Shown: positions 6,553 through 14,071, numbered from the stretch's first letter. The stretch: DNA of 15,879 nucleotides from JAJPIG01 sp035504735 (GCA_035504735.1 DATJRJ010000155.1:1-15879), one strand, 5' to 3'. Made by a program: numbers and translations. Notes: a model not told the origin generated them from the letters alone.

Positions 6553-7098
6553 ATGCCGAACGAACAGCCCAGCGTGCCTTCAGGGTCCTATCCCGGCCCG
6601 TTCATCAAAGCCTTCGAGCGCGTGCTCGTTGACGAAGGAAGCTATACGGTAGCCATCGGCGATTCTGGCGGTCCGACCAAGTTCGGCATTTCCCAGCGGC
6701 AATACCCCGAGCTCGACATCGCGGCGCTCACGCGCGCGCAAGCCGCCGCAATTTACTATCGGGATTGGTGGCTGCGTTACGAGTTCGGAACGCTGCCCGA
6801 AGCAATCGGCGCGAAACTTTTCAATCTCGCCATCAATATGGGACCGCGCGAAGCGACCTTGTGCCTGCAGCGGGCGCTCCGAGCCTGCGGCAACGCGGTC
6901 GGCGAGGACGGCGCGCTCGGCGCGCAGACCCGTAGCGCCGCAAGCCGCGCCGATAGCGATGCGCTGCTCGCAGCGCTGCGTTCCGAGGCGGCGGGCCATT
7001 ATCGGCAGCTCGCCGCTGCCACTACATACGGCAGCACGGCCTGCGGCCAGCTCCGCCAACATTTTCTGCGCGGATGGCTGAACCGCGCCTACGAGTAG
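6553..7098 (+). CDS. Phage endolysin, GH108-type N-acetylmuramidase
   Basis: 181 aa, the usual size of GH108 lysozymes. The catalytic region is near the N-terminus: VLVDEGSYTV (residues 24-33) has the family's catalytic Glu at 28, followed by GDSGGPTKFGISQRQYP (36-52), close to the family pattern EGGY...D.GG.T..GIS. KLFNLAINMGP (88-98) is the second conserved block, matching the peptidoglycan-binding part. It cleaves cell-wall glycan at lysis. There is no signal peptide, so it would depend on a holin; a small membrane protein at 9489-9728 is a candidate. It is the first gene after the late-type promoter, and its end overlaps the longest start option of the patatin gene. Confidence 0.88.
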   Translation: MPNEQPSVPSGSYPGPFIKAFERVLVDEGSYTVAIGDSGGPTKFGISQRQYPELDIAALTRAQAAAIYYRDWWLRYEFGTLPEAIGAKLFNLAINMGPREATLCLQRALRACGNAVGEDGALGAQTRSAASRADSDALLAALRSEAAGHYRQLAAATTYGSTACGQLRQHFLRGWLNRAYE

Positions 7099-7973
7099 AG
7101 GGGCTTGTGAGTTATTTGATTCTGAGCTTCGACGGCGGCGGAATTCGCGGCGCGTTCAGTGCCCGGCTGGTTCAGCGGCTCGCAGGATCGACCGCCCTGC
7201 TCGCGCGCGCGGCGCTGTTCGCCGGCACTTCGACCGGCGGGATCATCGCGCTGGGTCTCGCCGCCGGAATTCCCGTGTCGCAGATCGTGGATCTCTATTT
7301 GCGCGACGCTCCGCGGATTTTTCATTCCAGCTTCGTGGACGAGATGGCCTCGCTGGGCTCGTTGAGCGGTCCGAAGTACCAGGCCAGCGGACGCTTCGAG
7401 GCGCTACAGGAAATTTTCGGCTTCATGACCCTCGGTGTATTGCAGCGCGACGTGATCGTCACGGCCTACGACTGCGAAGCGCGCGCACCGGTGCGCTTCA
7501 GCCGCGAGACTCCGGCCGTGACCGCGGTCACCGCGGCGATGGCGGGCAGCGCGCCGCCGGTTTTTTTTAGCGCGGTCGGCAGCTTTATCGACGGCGGCGT
7601 GGCGGCGAACGATCCGGCGATGGTCGCGTTGGCGTGGGCGATCGGCCACGGCCACAAGCTCGACGAGATCTGGATGCTGTCGGTCGGCACCGGCAACGCC
7701 CATCCGCCTCCGATCAAGCCGGGCGCCTGGGGCGGCGTGCAATGGCTGGATAACGGGCTGATCGACGTGCTGCTGGAAGGACCCGCGCAGTGTGTAGACG
7801 AGCAGTGCCGCAACCTGCTCGGCCGCCGTTACTTGCGGTTGGACGGCGATGTCGATTGCGCGATCGACGAGACCCGCGACCTCGAAGCGCGGCTGATTGT
7901 GCCGGCCGACGCGATCAATCTCCAGGCTGCGATCCAGTGGACAGAAATCATGCTGACGGCGGATGCCATATGA
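7074..7973 (+). CDS. Patatin-like phospholipase within the phage lysis cassette
   Basis: 299 aa from ATG 7074; GTG 7107, just after GAGGGG, is a likely alternative that avoids most of the overlap with the endolysin. Patatin hallmarks are in place: oxyanion loop DGGGIRG (residues 20-26), nucleophile elbow GTSTGG with Ser53, and catalytic Asp173 in FIDGGVAANDPA. The Ser-Asp dyad is therefore complete and lipid acyl hydrolase activity is expected. There is no signal peptide or membrane segment. It lies between the endolysin and a small lipoprotein gene and meets the latter by an ATGA overlap, so it is part of the phage operon. A role in breaking the inner or outer membrane at lysis is the simplest reading. 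CBASS patatin effectors look similar, but no nucleotide cyclase is present. A run of eight T bases (7561-7568) lies shortly before the Asp codon. Confidence 0.85.
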   Translation: MAEPRLRVEGLVSYLILSFDGGGIRGAFSARLVQRLAGSTALLARAALFAGTSTGGIIALGLAAGIPVSQIVDLYLRDAPRIFHSSFVDEMASLGSLSGPKYQASGRFEALQEIFGFMTLGVLQRDVIVTAYDCEARAPVRFSRETPAVTAVTAAMAGSAPPVFFSAVGSFIDGGVAANDPAMVALAWAIGHGHKLDEIWMLSVGTGNAHPPPIKPGAWGGVQWLDNGLIDVLLEGPAQCVDEQCRNLLGRRYLRLDGDVDCAIDETRDLEARLIVPADAINLQAAIQWTEIMLTADAI

Positions 7974-8344
7974 AAATAAAGTTTATCGGTTGCGGCTCTG
8001 AGCACGGCGAAGAATCCCGGGATCGCTGGACTGCGCCTCAGAATGACCGACAACGATGGTGCGTATTCGCATTGGTGCTGTTCGGAAACGCGTTCGTGGC
8101 CGCCGGATGCGCGACGATTCCATTCACCAGCCAGCACCCGTCGTTCGCGATGAACGCGGCGGATTGCGCCGCGCTCGGTCCCGCGATCGCCGTGCTGATG
8201 ACCGTATCGCCGATGGGTATCGCGTCGGCAGCAGTGATCGCGAAGGCGGCTTGCGATGCCGAAAGCAGTGTCGTCGCCGGCCAGCCCGCACAAATCACCC
8301 AGACCACCACCACGCTGCAAGGCACGACCAAGGTCAATCCATAA
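7970..8344 (+). CDS. Small putative lipoprotein of the lysis cassette (spanin-like candidate)
   Basis: 124 aa starting in an ATGA overlap with the patatin stop. After about 30 polar residues there is a hydrophobic stretch, WCVFALVLFGNAFVAAGC, with a lipobox-like AAGC at Cys47. The exported part has a short Ala-rich hydrophobic segment and a Gln/Thr-rich tail (AQITQTTTTLQGTTKVNP). I do not recognise the family. Position after a lysozyme and a lipase suggests an outer-membrane lipoprotein of the lysis system, comparable to an o-spanin, but no partner i-spanin is clear. The long polar N-terminus is odd for a lipoprotein, and the true start may be internal. Confidence 0.6.
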   Translation: MKIKFIGCGSEHGEESRDRWTAPQNDRQRWCVFALVLFGNAFVAAGCATIPFTSQHPSFAMNAADCAALGPAIAVLMTVSPMGIASAAVIAKAACDAESSVVAGQPAQITQTTTTLQGTTKVNP

Positions 8345-8404
8345 AAGAGCAGACAAGCGCTACCGGACGGGAAGTAGACGCGAAAGAAGGAGTGAACACA
8401 AAAA

Positions 8405-9145
8405 GTGAAACTGGGAAAACTGCCGCCGAAAAAAGATCCGCGCACTCTCAAACTGGCCAACTATCTCAATCTTGCCGCGCTGCCGCCGTTGCAGACGGCC
8501 GTCAACTGGAGCGATGCGGTCTCGGCCGCCTGGGGCATGATGGACAACGATCAGATCGGCGACTGCACCTGCGCGGGCCTCGGCCATATCGTGATGGCGG
8601 TGACGGCGAACACCGACGGGATCGTGATTCCGAGCGACGACGAGGTGCTCGCAATGTACGAGGAGGTCGGCGGATATCAGCCGGGCAACCCGGCTACCGA
8701 CCAGGGCGCGACTGAACTCGATGCGCTCAACTTCATGCGCAACGTGGGGCTGTCGGGCGTGAAGGTCGATGCATTCGCCGACGTCGACCAGAGCAAGCTC
8801 GACGAAGTGAAGATGACCGTGCAGCTTTTCGGCGCGGCCTATATCGGCGTCCAAATCCTGCAGGCCGACATGGACAACTTTCAGTCGGGCAAGCCGTGGG
8901 ACGTGGGCGCGAACGACGGTGCGGCGCTCGGCGGCCATGCGATCCCGATTGTCGATTTCGACGCCAACGGCGGCAATTGCGTGACCTGGGGCCAGTTGCA
9001 GCCGTTCACCTGGGCCTGGTTTGCGGCGCGCTGCGACGAAGTTCATGCACCGCTGTTCTTCAAATGGATCAGCGACCTAGGAACCTCGCCGTCGGGCCTC
9101 AACCTGCCGCAGCTCGAAAGCGACGTGCAGGCAGTCGCGGAGTAA
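8405..9145 (+). CDS. Papain-like (C1-fold) cysteine peptidase-like phage protein
   Basis: 246 aa from GTG 8405, with AAGGAG 12 bases upstream. Papain-type features are visible in order: Cys54 in QIGDCTCAGLGH (oxyanion Gln50), His178 in GGHAIPIVDFD, and a third block CVTWGQ (192-197) matching the papain Asn-Trp-Gly region, although the Asn is not evident. No signal peptide or propeptide is visible. Proteins of this kind occur in phage and prophage regions, but I know of no defined role. It could process virion proteins, act at lysis, or be a cargo gene. It lies between the lysis genes and the small membrane proteins on the same strand. Confidence 0.7.
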   Translation: MKLGKLPPKKDPRTLKLANYLNLAALPPLQTAVNWSDAVSAAWGMMDNDQIGDCTCAGLGHIVMAVTANTDGIVIPSDDEVLAMYEEVGGYQPGNPATDQGATELDALNFMRNVGLSGVKVDAFADVDQSKLDEVKMTVQLFGAAYIGVQILQADMDNFQSGKPWDVGANDGAALGGHAIPIVDFDANGGNCVTWGQLQPFTWAWFAARCDEVHAPLFFKWISDLGTSPSGLNLPQLESDVQAVAE

Positions 9146-9221
9146 CGCCAGGCGAAGCGCAGCGCAGCCGCGCAAATCAGTCCGCGAGGTGCGCGGCGAC
9201 CGCAGGGGGAAAATAAAAAAG

Positions 9222-9458
9222 ATGACGCTGGAGGTTAATGGTGCGCGCGCGATGGAGTTCGCGATCGGAGTGCTGTTCCAATTCGACGGCGATCCGCCGG
9301 TCACCAACTTGGTCCGTATCATGACCGGCGGCTACGAAGATTACCCGACCCATCTGCTGGTTCGGATCGATGAAGACTTGGACGAGGCGGCCGCAGACGT
9401 GCTGATCGCGCGCGGAGCCGCGATGGGCCTCGACGTCAACGAAACGGCGGATCCATGA
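9222..9458 (+). CDS. Small phage protein of unknown function
   Basis: 78 aa from ATG 9222; GTG 9189 would add 11 basic residues. The only ribosome-binding-like sequence (GGGGGA) is 13 or so bases upstream. The protein is acidic towards its end (DEDLDEAAADVLIARGAAMGLDVNETADP) and has a strand-rich start. No motif recognised. It lies in the phage operon between the C1-like protein and a membrane protein. Confidence 0.55.
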   Translation: MTLEVNGARAMEFAIGVLFQFDGDPPVTNLVRIMTGGYEDYPTHLLVRIDEDLDEAAADVLIARGAAMGLDVNETADP

Positions 9459-9488
9459 GGAGCGCGACGTGAAACGGATCATCGTATC

Positions 9489-9728
9489 ATGATGAGATTC
9501 GTCACCGACATTTTGACCGGCAAGGACAATCTGACCTTCGATGCGGCCCGGGTGGTAGGCGTGGCCGGCGCCGGCGCTTACATCATCTTCTGGTCGGCGG
9601 CGGTATTTCATCTGGGCAGCTTCACGGCCACCGATGCGGCCGCCTACGGCTCCGGATTGGGGCTGGTGATGATCACGATGGCGGGCGCGGTGAAGCTCAA
9701 GCGTGAGACCGAGCCGGAGGGCAAATGA
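9489..9728 (+). CDS. Small two-segment membrane protein, holin candidate
   Basis: 79 aa with two hydrophobic segments, about residues 22-41 (VVGVAGAGAYIIFWSAAVF) and 50-70 (AAAYGSGLGLVMITMAGAV), a short linker and a charged tail (KLKRETEPEGK). Size, topology and position in a lysis-to-packaging operon suit a class II holin, which would let the signal-less GH108 endolysin reach the wall. No sequence signature proves it. The stop overlaps the start of a 21-codon ORF by ATGA. Confidence 0.6.
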   Translation: MMRFVTDILTGKDNLTFDAARVVGVAGAGAYIIFWSAAVFHLGSFTATDAAAYGSGLGLVMITMAGAVKLKRETEPEGK

Positions 9729-9790
9729 ATCTCACCGTGTATCCGCGACCGACCGAACGGCCGCGCCGGCACGGCCGGCTGCAGCAGTGA
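9725..9790 (+). CDS. Possible 21-aa Arg/Pro-rich peptide
   Basis: It starts in an ATGA overlap with the holin candidate and reads MNLTVYPRPTERPRRHGR and three more residues before TGA. It fills the gap to the next gene. The overlap suggests translation by coupling, but the length gives no coding signal, and it may be spacer. Confidence 0.25.
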   Translation: MNLTVYPRPTERPRRHGRLQQ

Positions 9791-9806
9791 AGGAGAGCAA
9801 AATTCG

Positions 9807-10124
9807 GTGAGCTCCCAAGACCTGGCAATCATTGTGATTTTTCTGGTTGCGCTGGGAGCCCTCAATCTCGCCGCCATCCGCATGCTGTTCAAACACCACG
9901 AAGCCGGCGAGTTGGAGCGTTTTCAGGCGCTGCGCCGCGAAGGCACTGATTATGCGCATGGGGTCGAGCACGCGTTGTCGGGCCTGAAATCTGAGTTGCC
10001 GCGCGATTACGTGCGGCGGGAGGACTGGATCAGGTTCGGCGCCGTGATCGACGCCAAGCTGGATACCGTGCGCCGCGACCTGGACTCGGTGCGACATAGG
10101 CTTTATGGACAATCTCAATCTTGA
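9807..10124 (+). CDS. Mu gp25-like membrane/coiled-coil protein
   Basis: 105 aa from GTG 9807, with AGGAGAG about 10 bases upstream. An N-terminal transmembrane segment (LAIIVIFLVALGALNLAAI, residues 6-24) is followed by a charged, helix-rich region and LPRDYVRREDW and IDAKLDTVRRDLDSVRHRL, the coiled-coil tail typical of the protein in the Mu gp25 position (DUF2730-like). Function is unknown in Mu; an i-spanin-like role is possible from topology. Its last 20 bases overlap the next gene. Confidence 0.65.
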   Translation: MSSQDLAIIVIFLVALGALNLAAIRMLFKHHEAGELERFQALRREGTDYAHGVEHALSGLKSELPRDYVRREDWIRFGAVIDAKLDTVRRDLDSVRHRLYGQSQS

Positions 10125-10416
10125 ACAGAAGCAGCGCGAGGAAGCGCGCTGGAGAATCATGCGGGTGTTGGACGCGGGCCGTCCGATGCCGGTGTCAGAA
10201 GCCATTGTCTGGCGGGTGATCAGCGAGATTCATCTGCGGCTCTCGCCCAACAGCATGCGCCGCGAGCTCACCTATCTGCGCGACCTGGGCATGGTCGAAC
10301 TGGAGGGCGAGGACTCGGAAAACTGGTTCGGGAAGCTCACCGCCAAGGGCGTCGACGTGGTCGAGTATACAAGGCCGGCACCGGCCGGAATCGCGCGGCC
10401 GAAGAAGAGCTGGTGA
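10105..10416 (+). CDS. Mu gp26-like winged-helix protein
   Basis: 103 aa. EEARWRIMRVLDAGRP, PNSMRRELTYLRDLGMVEL and KLTAKGVDVVEYT fit a winged-helix fold: a helix, a recognition helix and a wing ending in the usual short strand. Mu-like phages carry such a protein at this place, between the gp25-type membrane protein and the DUF3486 protein; it may bind DNA in packaging or regulation. It overlaps the previous gene by 20 bases and leaves 6 bases before the next, so the set is tightly co-transcribed. Confidence 0.65.
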   Translation: MDNLNLEQKQREEARWRIMRVLDAGRPMPVSEAIVWRVISEIHLRLSPNSMRRELTYLRDLGMVELEGEDSENWFGKLTAKGVDVVEYTRPAPAGIARPKKSW

Positions 10417-10422
10417 CCGGCC

Positions 10423-10959
10423 ATGCCGCGGCCTTCAAGAGTGATGATGCTGCCGGAGGAGTTGCGCAAGGAACTCGATCGGCGGCTCGCCGAAAAGTCC
10501 TTTCCCGGCTATGCGAAGCTCTCGCGGTGGCTCGCGGAGCAGGGCTACGCGATCTCGGCCAACGGGCTGGCCGCCTACGGCAAACGCTTCGATCTGCGCC
10601 TCGAGCAAGTCCGGCTCGCGACCGAGCAGGCGCGTGCGATCGTCGAAAGCGCGCCCGATGACAGCAATCAGATCAACGAGGCGCTGCAGCGCCTGATTCA
10701 GCAGCGGCTGTTCGAAATCCTGGTGGCGGTCGAAGCCCGCGACCTGAAGCATCTCAACCTCAGCGCCTTGGCGCGCACCGTGGCCGATCTCGGCCGCGCC
10801 TGGGTGACACAAAAGAAATGGCTCGAAGAGACCCGCGTCAGGCTGGCCGAAAAAGTAACCGCCGCCGACGCCAAGGTCAGCGCAGTCGCGCGCAGCGCCG
10901 GTCTGACGCCTGAGACCGAGGATCGGATTCGCCGCGCTCTACTGGAGATCCAGGTTTAA
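10423..10959 (+). CDS. DUF3486 protein (Mu gp27-like), probable small terminase subunit
   Basis: 178 aa, the usual length. The N-terminus PRPSRVMMLPEELRKELDRRL and WLAEQGYAISANGLAAYGKRF match the family's helix-turn-helix, with the expected serine/alanine-rich turn. The middle (INEALQRLIQQRLFEIL) and C-terminus are long helices suited to oligomerisation. It lies 19 bases before the large terminase gene, as in Mu, where this protein is thought to recognise phage DNA for packaging. Without functional ends to recognise, its present role is unclear. Confidence 0.82.
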   Translation: MPRPSRVMMLPEELRKELDRRLAEKSFPGYAKLSRWLAEQGYAISANGLAAYGKRFDLRLEQVRLATEQARAIVESAPDDSNQINEALQRLIQQRLFEILVAVEARDLKHLNLSALARTVADLGRAWVTQKKWLEETRVRLAEKVTAADAKVSAVARSAGLTPETEDRIRRALLEIQV

Positions 10960-10978
10960 CGACCGGGGGGATACAAGG

Positions 10979-12508
10979 ATGGCTGAAAGACTTTCGATGC
11001 TGCTGCCGTATCAGCGACGATGGATTGCCGACCAGGCCCAGGTCAAAGTCTGCGAAAAATCGCGGCGGGTCGGCCTGACCTGGACTGAGGCCGCCGACGC
11101 GGCGCTCGCAGCGGCCGCCCAGGGCGGCCTCGACACCTGGTACATCGGCTACAACAAGGACATGGCGCTCGAGTTCGTGTGGACCGCCGCCGAATGGGCA
11201 CGGCGCTTCAACCGCGCGGCGCGCGAGGTCGAGGAAATCGCGGTCAATGACGAGAACCGCGACATCCTCGCCTATCGTGTGCGTTTCGCTTCGGGCCACA
11301 AGATCGTCGCGCTCTCCTCGCGCCCCTCGAACCTGCGCGGCAAGGACGGCCGCGCGGTGATCGACGAGGCGGCCTTTCACGACGACCTCGGCGGCCTGAT
11401 GAAGGCGGCGCTGGCTTTCACGATGTGGGGCGGGATGGTGCGTGTAATCTCGACCCATAACGGCGCGACCAGTCCCTTCAACGAGCTGGTGACCGATATA
11501 CGCGCCGGGCGGCTCAACTACTCGCTGCATCGAATCACTCTGGACGAGGCGATCGACGATGGGCTGTTCCACAAGATTTGCGAGCGCCGCAAGCTCGAAT
11601 GGAGCGCCGAGAGCGAGCGCGCTTGGCGGCAGGAGATCGTTTTGTTTTACGGCGAGCACGCCGACGAGGAACTGTTCTGCATCCCGCGCGCCAACGCCGG
11701 CGCCTTCCTGTCGACTCCGTTGATCGAAAGCCGGATGCGCACTGCGGGCCAGGTGGTGCGCTGGGAGATGCCGGCGCATTTCGCGGCCGCGGCCGAAGAC
11801 GTGCGGCAAAAGACCACGCTGGATTTCTGCCATGAGCAGCTCGATCCGGTGATGGCGCTGCTCGACCCGGAGCTGATGAGCTGTTTCGGCGAGGACTTTG
11901 GGCGCAGCGGCGATCTGACCGTAATCTGGCCGTTGCAGATCGAAGCGCGGCTCACGCGCCGCACGCCGTTCGTAGTCGAGTTGCGCAACATCCCGTTCCG
12001 CCAGCAGGAACAGATCCTCTTTTATATCGTGGACCGGCTGCCGCGCTTTTTCGCCGGCGCGATGGACGCGCGCGGCAACGGCCAGTACCTGGCCGAGACT
12101 TCGATGCAGCGCTACGGCCAGCGTATCCGGCAGGTGATGCTGTCGCCCGACTGGTATCGCGACAACATGCCGCGCTACAAGGCCGCCTTCGAGGACGGCA
12201 CGATCGAGATTCCCAAGGACGCCGCGATCTTGTCGGACCATCGCACGCTGGTGATGGACAAGGGCATCGTGAAGGTCCCCGATCGCCGCGAGCGCGACGC
12301 CGCAGGCCGCGAGCGCCATGGCGACTCCGCGATCGCTGGCGCGCTGGCCTGCTTCGCGAGCTATCAGAACGTCATCGAGTACGACTACCTCTCGATGCCG
12401 CGCACACTCGATCGCTTCGGGGCGATAGCGCAGCGCGGGGCGGATCTGATCGCGGCGGAAGATGCGCCCGCAGGGCGCGCCGGGCGCTTCGGCAGCGGTG
12501 CGTGGTGA
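10979..12508 (+). CDS. Large terminase subunit, Mu gp28 type
   Basis: 509 aa, full length for the family. The N-terminal ATPase has the variant Walker A EKSRRVGLTW (residues 26-35), Walker B RAVIDEAAF and the coupling block ISTHNG. The C-terminal nuclease keeps three acidic positions in GEDFG, AMDARGNG and HGDSAIAG. All motor and nuclease residues thus look intact. The protein pumps DNA into the prohead through the portal and, in Mu-like phages, cuts at headfuls that include host DNA. The start follows GGGGGG and AAGG. It is flanked by the DUF3486 protein and the portal in standard Mu order. Confidence 0.92.
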   Translation: MAERLSMLLPYQRRWIADQAQVKVCEKSRRVGLTWTEAADAALAAAAQGGLDTWYIGYNKDMALEFVWTAAEWARRFNRAAREVEEIAVNDENRDILAYRVRFASGHKIVALSSRPSNLRGKDGRAVIDEAAFHDDLGGLMKAALAFTMWGGMVRVISTHNGATSPFNELVTDIRAGRLNYSLHRITLDEAIDDGLFHKICERRKLEWSAESERAWRQEIVLFYGEHADEELFCIPRANAGAFLSTPLIESRMRTAGQVVRWEMPAHFAAAAEDVRQKTTLDFCHEQLDPVMALLDPELMSCFGEDFGRSGDLTVIWPLQIEARLTRRTPFVVELRNIPFRQQEQILFYIVDRLPRFFAGAMDARGNGQYLAETSMQRYGQRIRQVMLSPDWYRDNMPRYKAAFEDGTIEIPKDAAILSDHRTLVMDKGIVKVPDRRERDAAGRERHGDSAIAGALACFASYQNVIEYDYLSMPRTLDRFGAIAQRGADLIAAEDAPAGRAGRFGSGAW

Positions 12509-12568
12509 GCAGGCGGCGAGTCCGGAAGAAACCTTGACGCATCGGCGCATGATCCGAGCAGGTGAAAA

Positions 12569-13948
12569 ATGAAACTCTATGATGCATACGGGCGCGAGGT
12601 CGAGCCGGCACGGTTGCGCGAGGTGCAGGCGGCCCCGACCTTCGCCGGAATCCGCAACATCTATTCCGTGATGCATCCGTCGGTCGGGCTCACGCCCGAG
12701 CGGCTGGCGGGAATTTTGCGAGAAGCCGAAGCCGGCGATCCCTATCAATATCTCGAGCTGGCCGAAGAGATGGAGGAGAAGGACCTGCACTACCTGGCGG
12801 TGCTCTCGACGCGCAAACAATCGGTCGCGCAGCTCGACATGATCATCCGCCCGGCCTCGAGCTCGGCCGAGGACCAGAGTATCGCGGCGCTGGTGCGCGA
12901 GGTGCTGCTCGAGGGCACGCTGCCGATGGAAAGCGTGCTGTTCGACATCCTGGATGCGGTCGGGAAAGGCTTCTCGGCGGTCGAGATCATTTGGAACACC
13001 GAGGGCCGCACCTGGCTTCCAGAGCGGCTGGTATGGCGCGATCCGCGCTGGTTCATGTTCGACTGGGTAAATGGCGAAACGCTGCTGCTGCGGAGCCTGG
13101 ATGGCGAGGGCGAGAGCGCCGCGACGGCGGCCGGCGGCCCCTCGCACTTTCGCAGCGGCGGCCGGTTCTCGGAATCGCCGATGCAGCCGTTCACGGTGCC
13201 GCTCTGCCCGTACAAGTTTATCGTGCACATCGCGCAGGCGAAGTCGGGCCTGCCGGTGCGCGGCGGAATCGCGCGGGCGGCGGGATGGGCCTACCTGTTT
13301 AAGAATTACGTACTGAAGGATTGGGTCACCTTCACCGAGGTCTTCGGACAGCCGCTGCGGGTTGGCAAGTACGGTCCCGGCGCAACTGAGAATGACAAGC
13401 GCGTGCTGCTCAACGCGGTGACCAATATCGGCACCGATGCCGGCGCGGTGATACCGGATTCGATGCTGATCGAGTTCACCGAGGCGCGCCAGAGCGGCAG
13501 CGCCGAGCTTTACGAAAGCTTCTGCAGCTATCTCGATCAGCAGGTCAGCAAGGCAGTGCTCGGCCAGACCTTGACCACCGAGATGCCACGCCAGGGCGGC
13601 TCGCGCGCCGCCGCCGAAGTCCATCAGACGGTGCGCCGCGACATCATGAACGCCGATGCGCGGCGGCTCGCCGCGACCATCACGCACGACCTGGTGAAGC
13701 CGATCGTCGATCTGAACTGCGGGCCGCGCCGGCGCTATCCGCAGTTCATCCTGGGCTTGCCCGACGATCAGGACGTCAAGGTTTTTGCCGATACGATTTC
13801 AGAGCTCGCCGACCGCGGGCTGCGCGTCAGTCAGAAGACGGTGCTCGACAAGCTCGGACTGCCCGAGCCGCAGGATGGAGAGGCGGTTCTGGCACCGGCG
13901 CGCCGTACGCCCGCAACCGGGGCGATCGCTCAGACCTGGAGGGGATGA
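12569..13948 (+). CDS. Portal protein, Mu gp29 type (DUF935)
   Basis: 459 aa, slightly shorter than Mu gp29. Family-like blocks include MHPSVGLTPERLAGILREAE, YQYLELAEEMEEKDLHYLAV, TRKQSVAQLD, GKGFSAVEIIW, AGWAYLFKNY and a C-terminal LADRGLRVSQKTVLDKLGLP. It forms the ring through which the terminase packs DNA. The gene is open throughout. Its stop TGA overlaps a following ATG, after GGAGGGG, so translation was coupled to a next gene, of which almost nothing remains. Confidence 0.9.
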   Translation: MKLYDAYGREVEPARLREVQAAPTFAGIRNIYSVMHPSVGLTPERLAGILREAEAGDPYQYLELAEEMEEKDLHYLAVLSTRKQSVAQLDMIIRPASSSAEDQSIAALVREVLLEGTLPMESVLFDILDAVGKGFSAVEIIWNTEGRTWLPERLVWRDPRWFMFDWVNGETLLLRSLDGEGESAATAAGGPSHFRSGGRFSESPMQPFTVPLCPYKFIVHIAQAKSGLPVRGGIARAAGWAYLFKNYVLKDWVTFTEVFGQPLRVGKYGPGATENDKRVLLNAVTNIGTDAGAVIPDSMLIEFTEARQSGSAELYESFCSYLDQQVSKAVLGQTLTTEMPRQGGSRAAAEVHQTVRRDIMNADARRLAATITHDLVKPIVDLNCGPRRRYPQFILGLPDDQDVKVFADTISELADRGLRVSQKTVLDKLGLPEPQDGEAVLAPARRTPATGAIAQTWRG

Positions 13949-14001
13949 GCGATGTCCCGGTGTCATTCTTCCCCGCATGCCGTCCGTTCTACCCACCATA
14001 A
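13945..14001 (+). pseudogene. Remnant start of the gene after the portal (head-morphogenesis position)
   Basis: The ATG at 13945 overlaps the portal stop (ATGA) and follows GGAGGGG, an excellent ribosome binding site. The frame reads MSDVPVSF and ends after 18 codons (TAA 13999-14001). In Mu-like phages the next gene is the gp30/MuF-type head morphogenesis protein. From memory, such proteins often begin with a short segment of this kind. I infer that a deletion joined the first codons to host sequence somewhere in 13953-14000. Confidence 0.45.
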
Positions 14002-14004
14002 CCG

Positions 14005-14040
14005 GACGCGGCCCGCTCCACTCGTCGGGTGAGCCGCGTC
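14005..14040. terminator. Hairpin between convergent genes
   Basis: GACGCGGC (14005-14012) pairs perfectly with GCCGCGTC (14033-14040), and an inner CCCG/CGGG may extend the structure. It lies between the portal remnant (plus) and the Kelch gene end (minus), where a shared terminator is expected. No T-run is present on either side, so intrinsic termination is uncertain. Confidence 0.4.
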
Positions 14041-14071
14041 TCACGCCTATTCCGAATCGAATCGGATCGGC

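Larger units (their letters stand above)
4530..13990. mobile_element. Mu-like prophage remnant, lacking transposase and most morphogenesis genes
   Basis: The order repressor (minus), Mor-type activator, endolysin, small membrane proteins, gp25/gp26/gp27-like, gp28-type terminase and gp29-type portal matches the left-to-middle Mu layout. The MuA/MuB block expected between repressor and activator is absent. After the portal, only the first codons of the next gene remain before host sequence. No capsid, head-morphogenesis, protease or tail genes follow. The remaining genes are open and their active-site residues intact, so the deletions may be recent, or the retained genes may be under selection. 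Boundaries are approximate; no target-site duplication could be identified. Confidence 0.8.

Noticed and set aside
7074..7973. Patatin as a CBASS effector
   Set aside because: No nucleotide cyclase or accessory CBASS gene is within the window, and the gene overlaps an endolysin in a phage operon.
10877..13687. 936-codon open frame on the minus strand opposite terminase and portal
   Set aside because: It is a shadow of GC-rich coding on the plus strand. The plus frames have recognised terminase and portal motifs, while the minus frame has low-complexity Arg/Ala/His composition and no motif.
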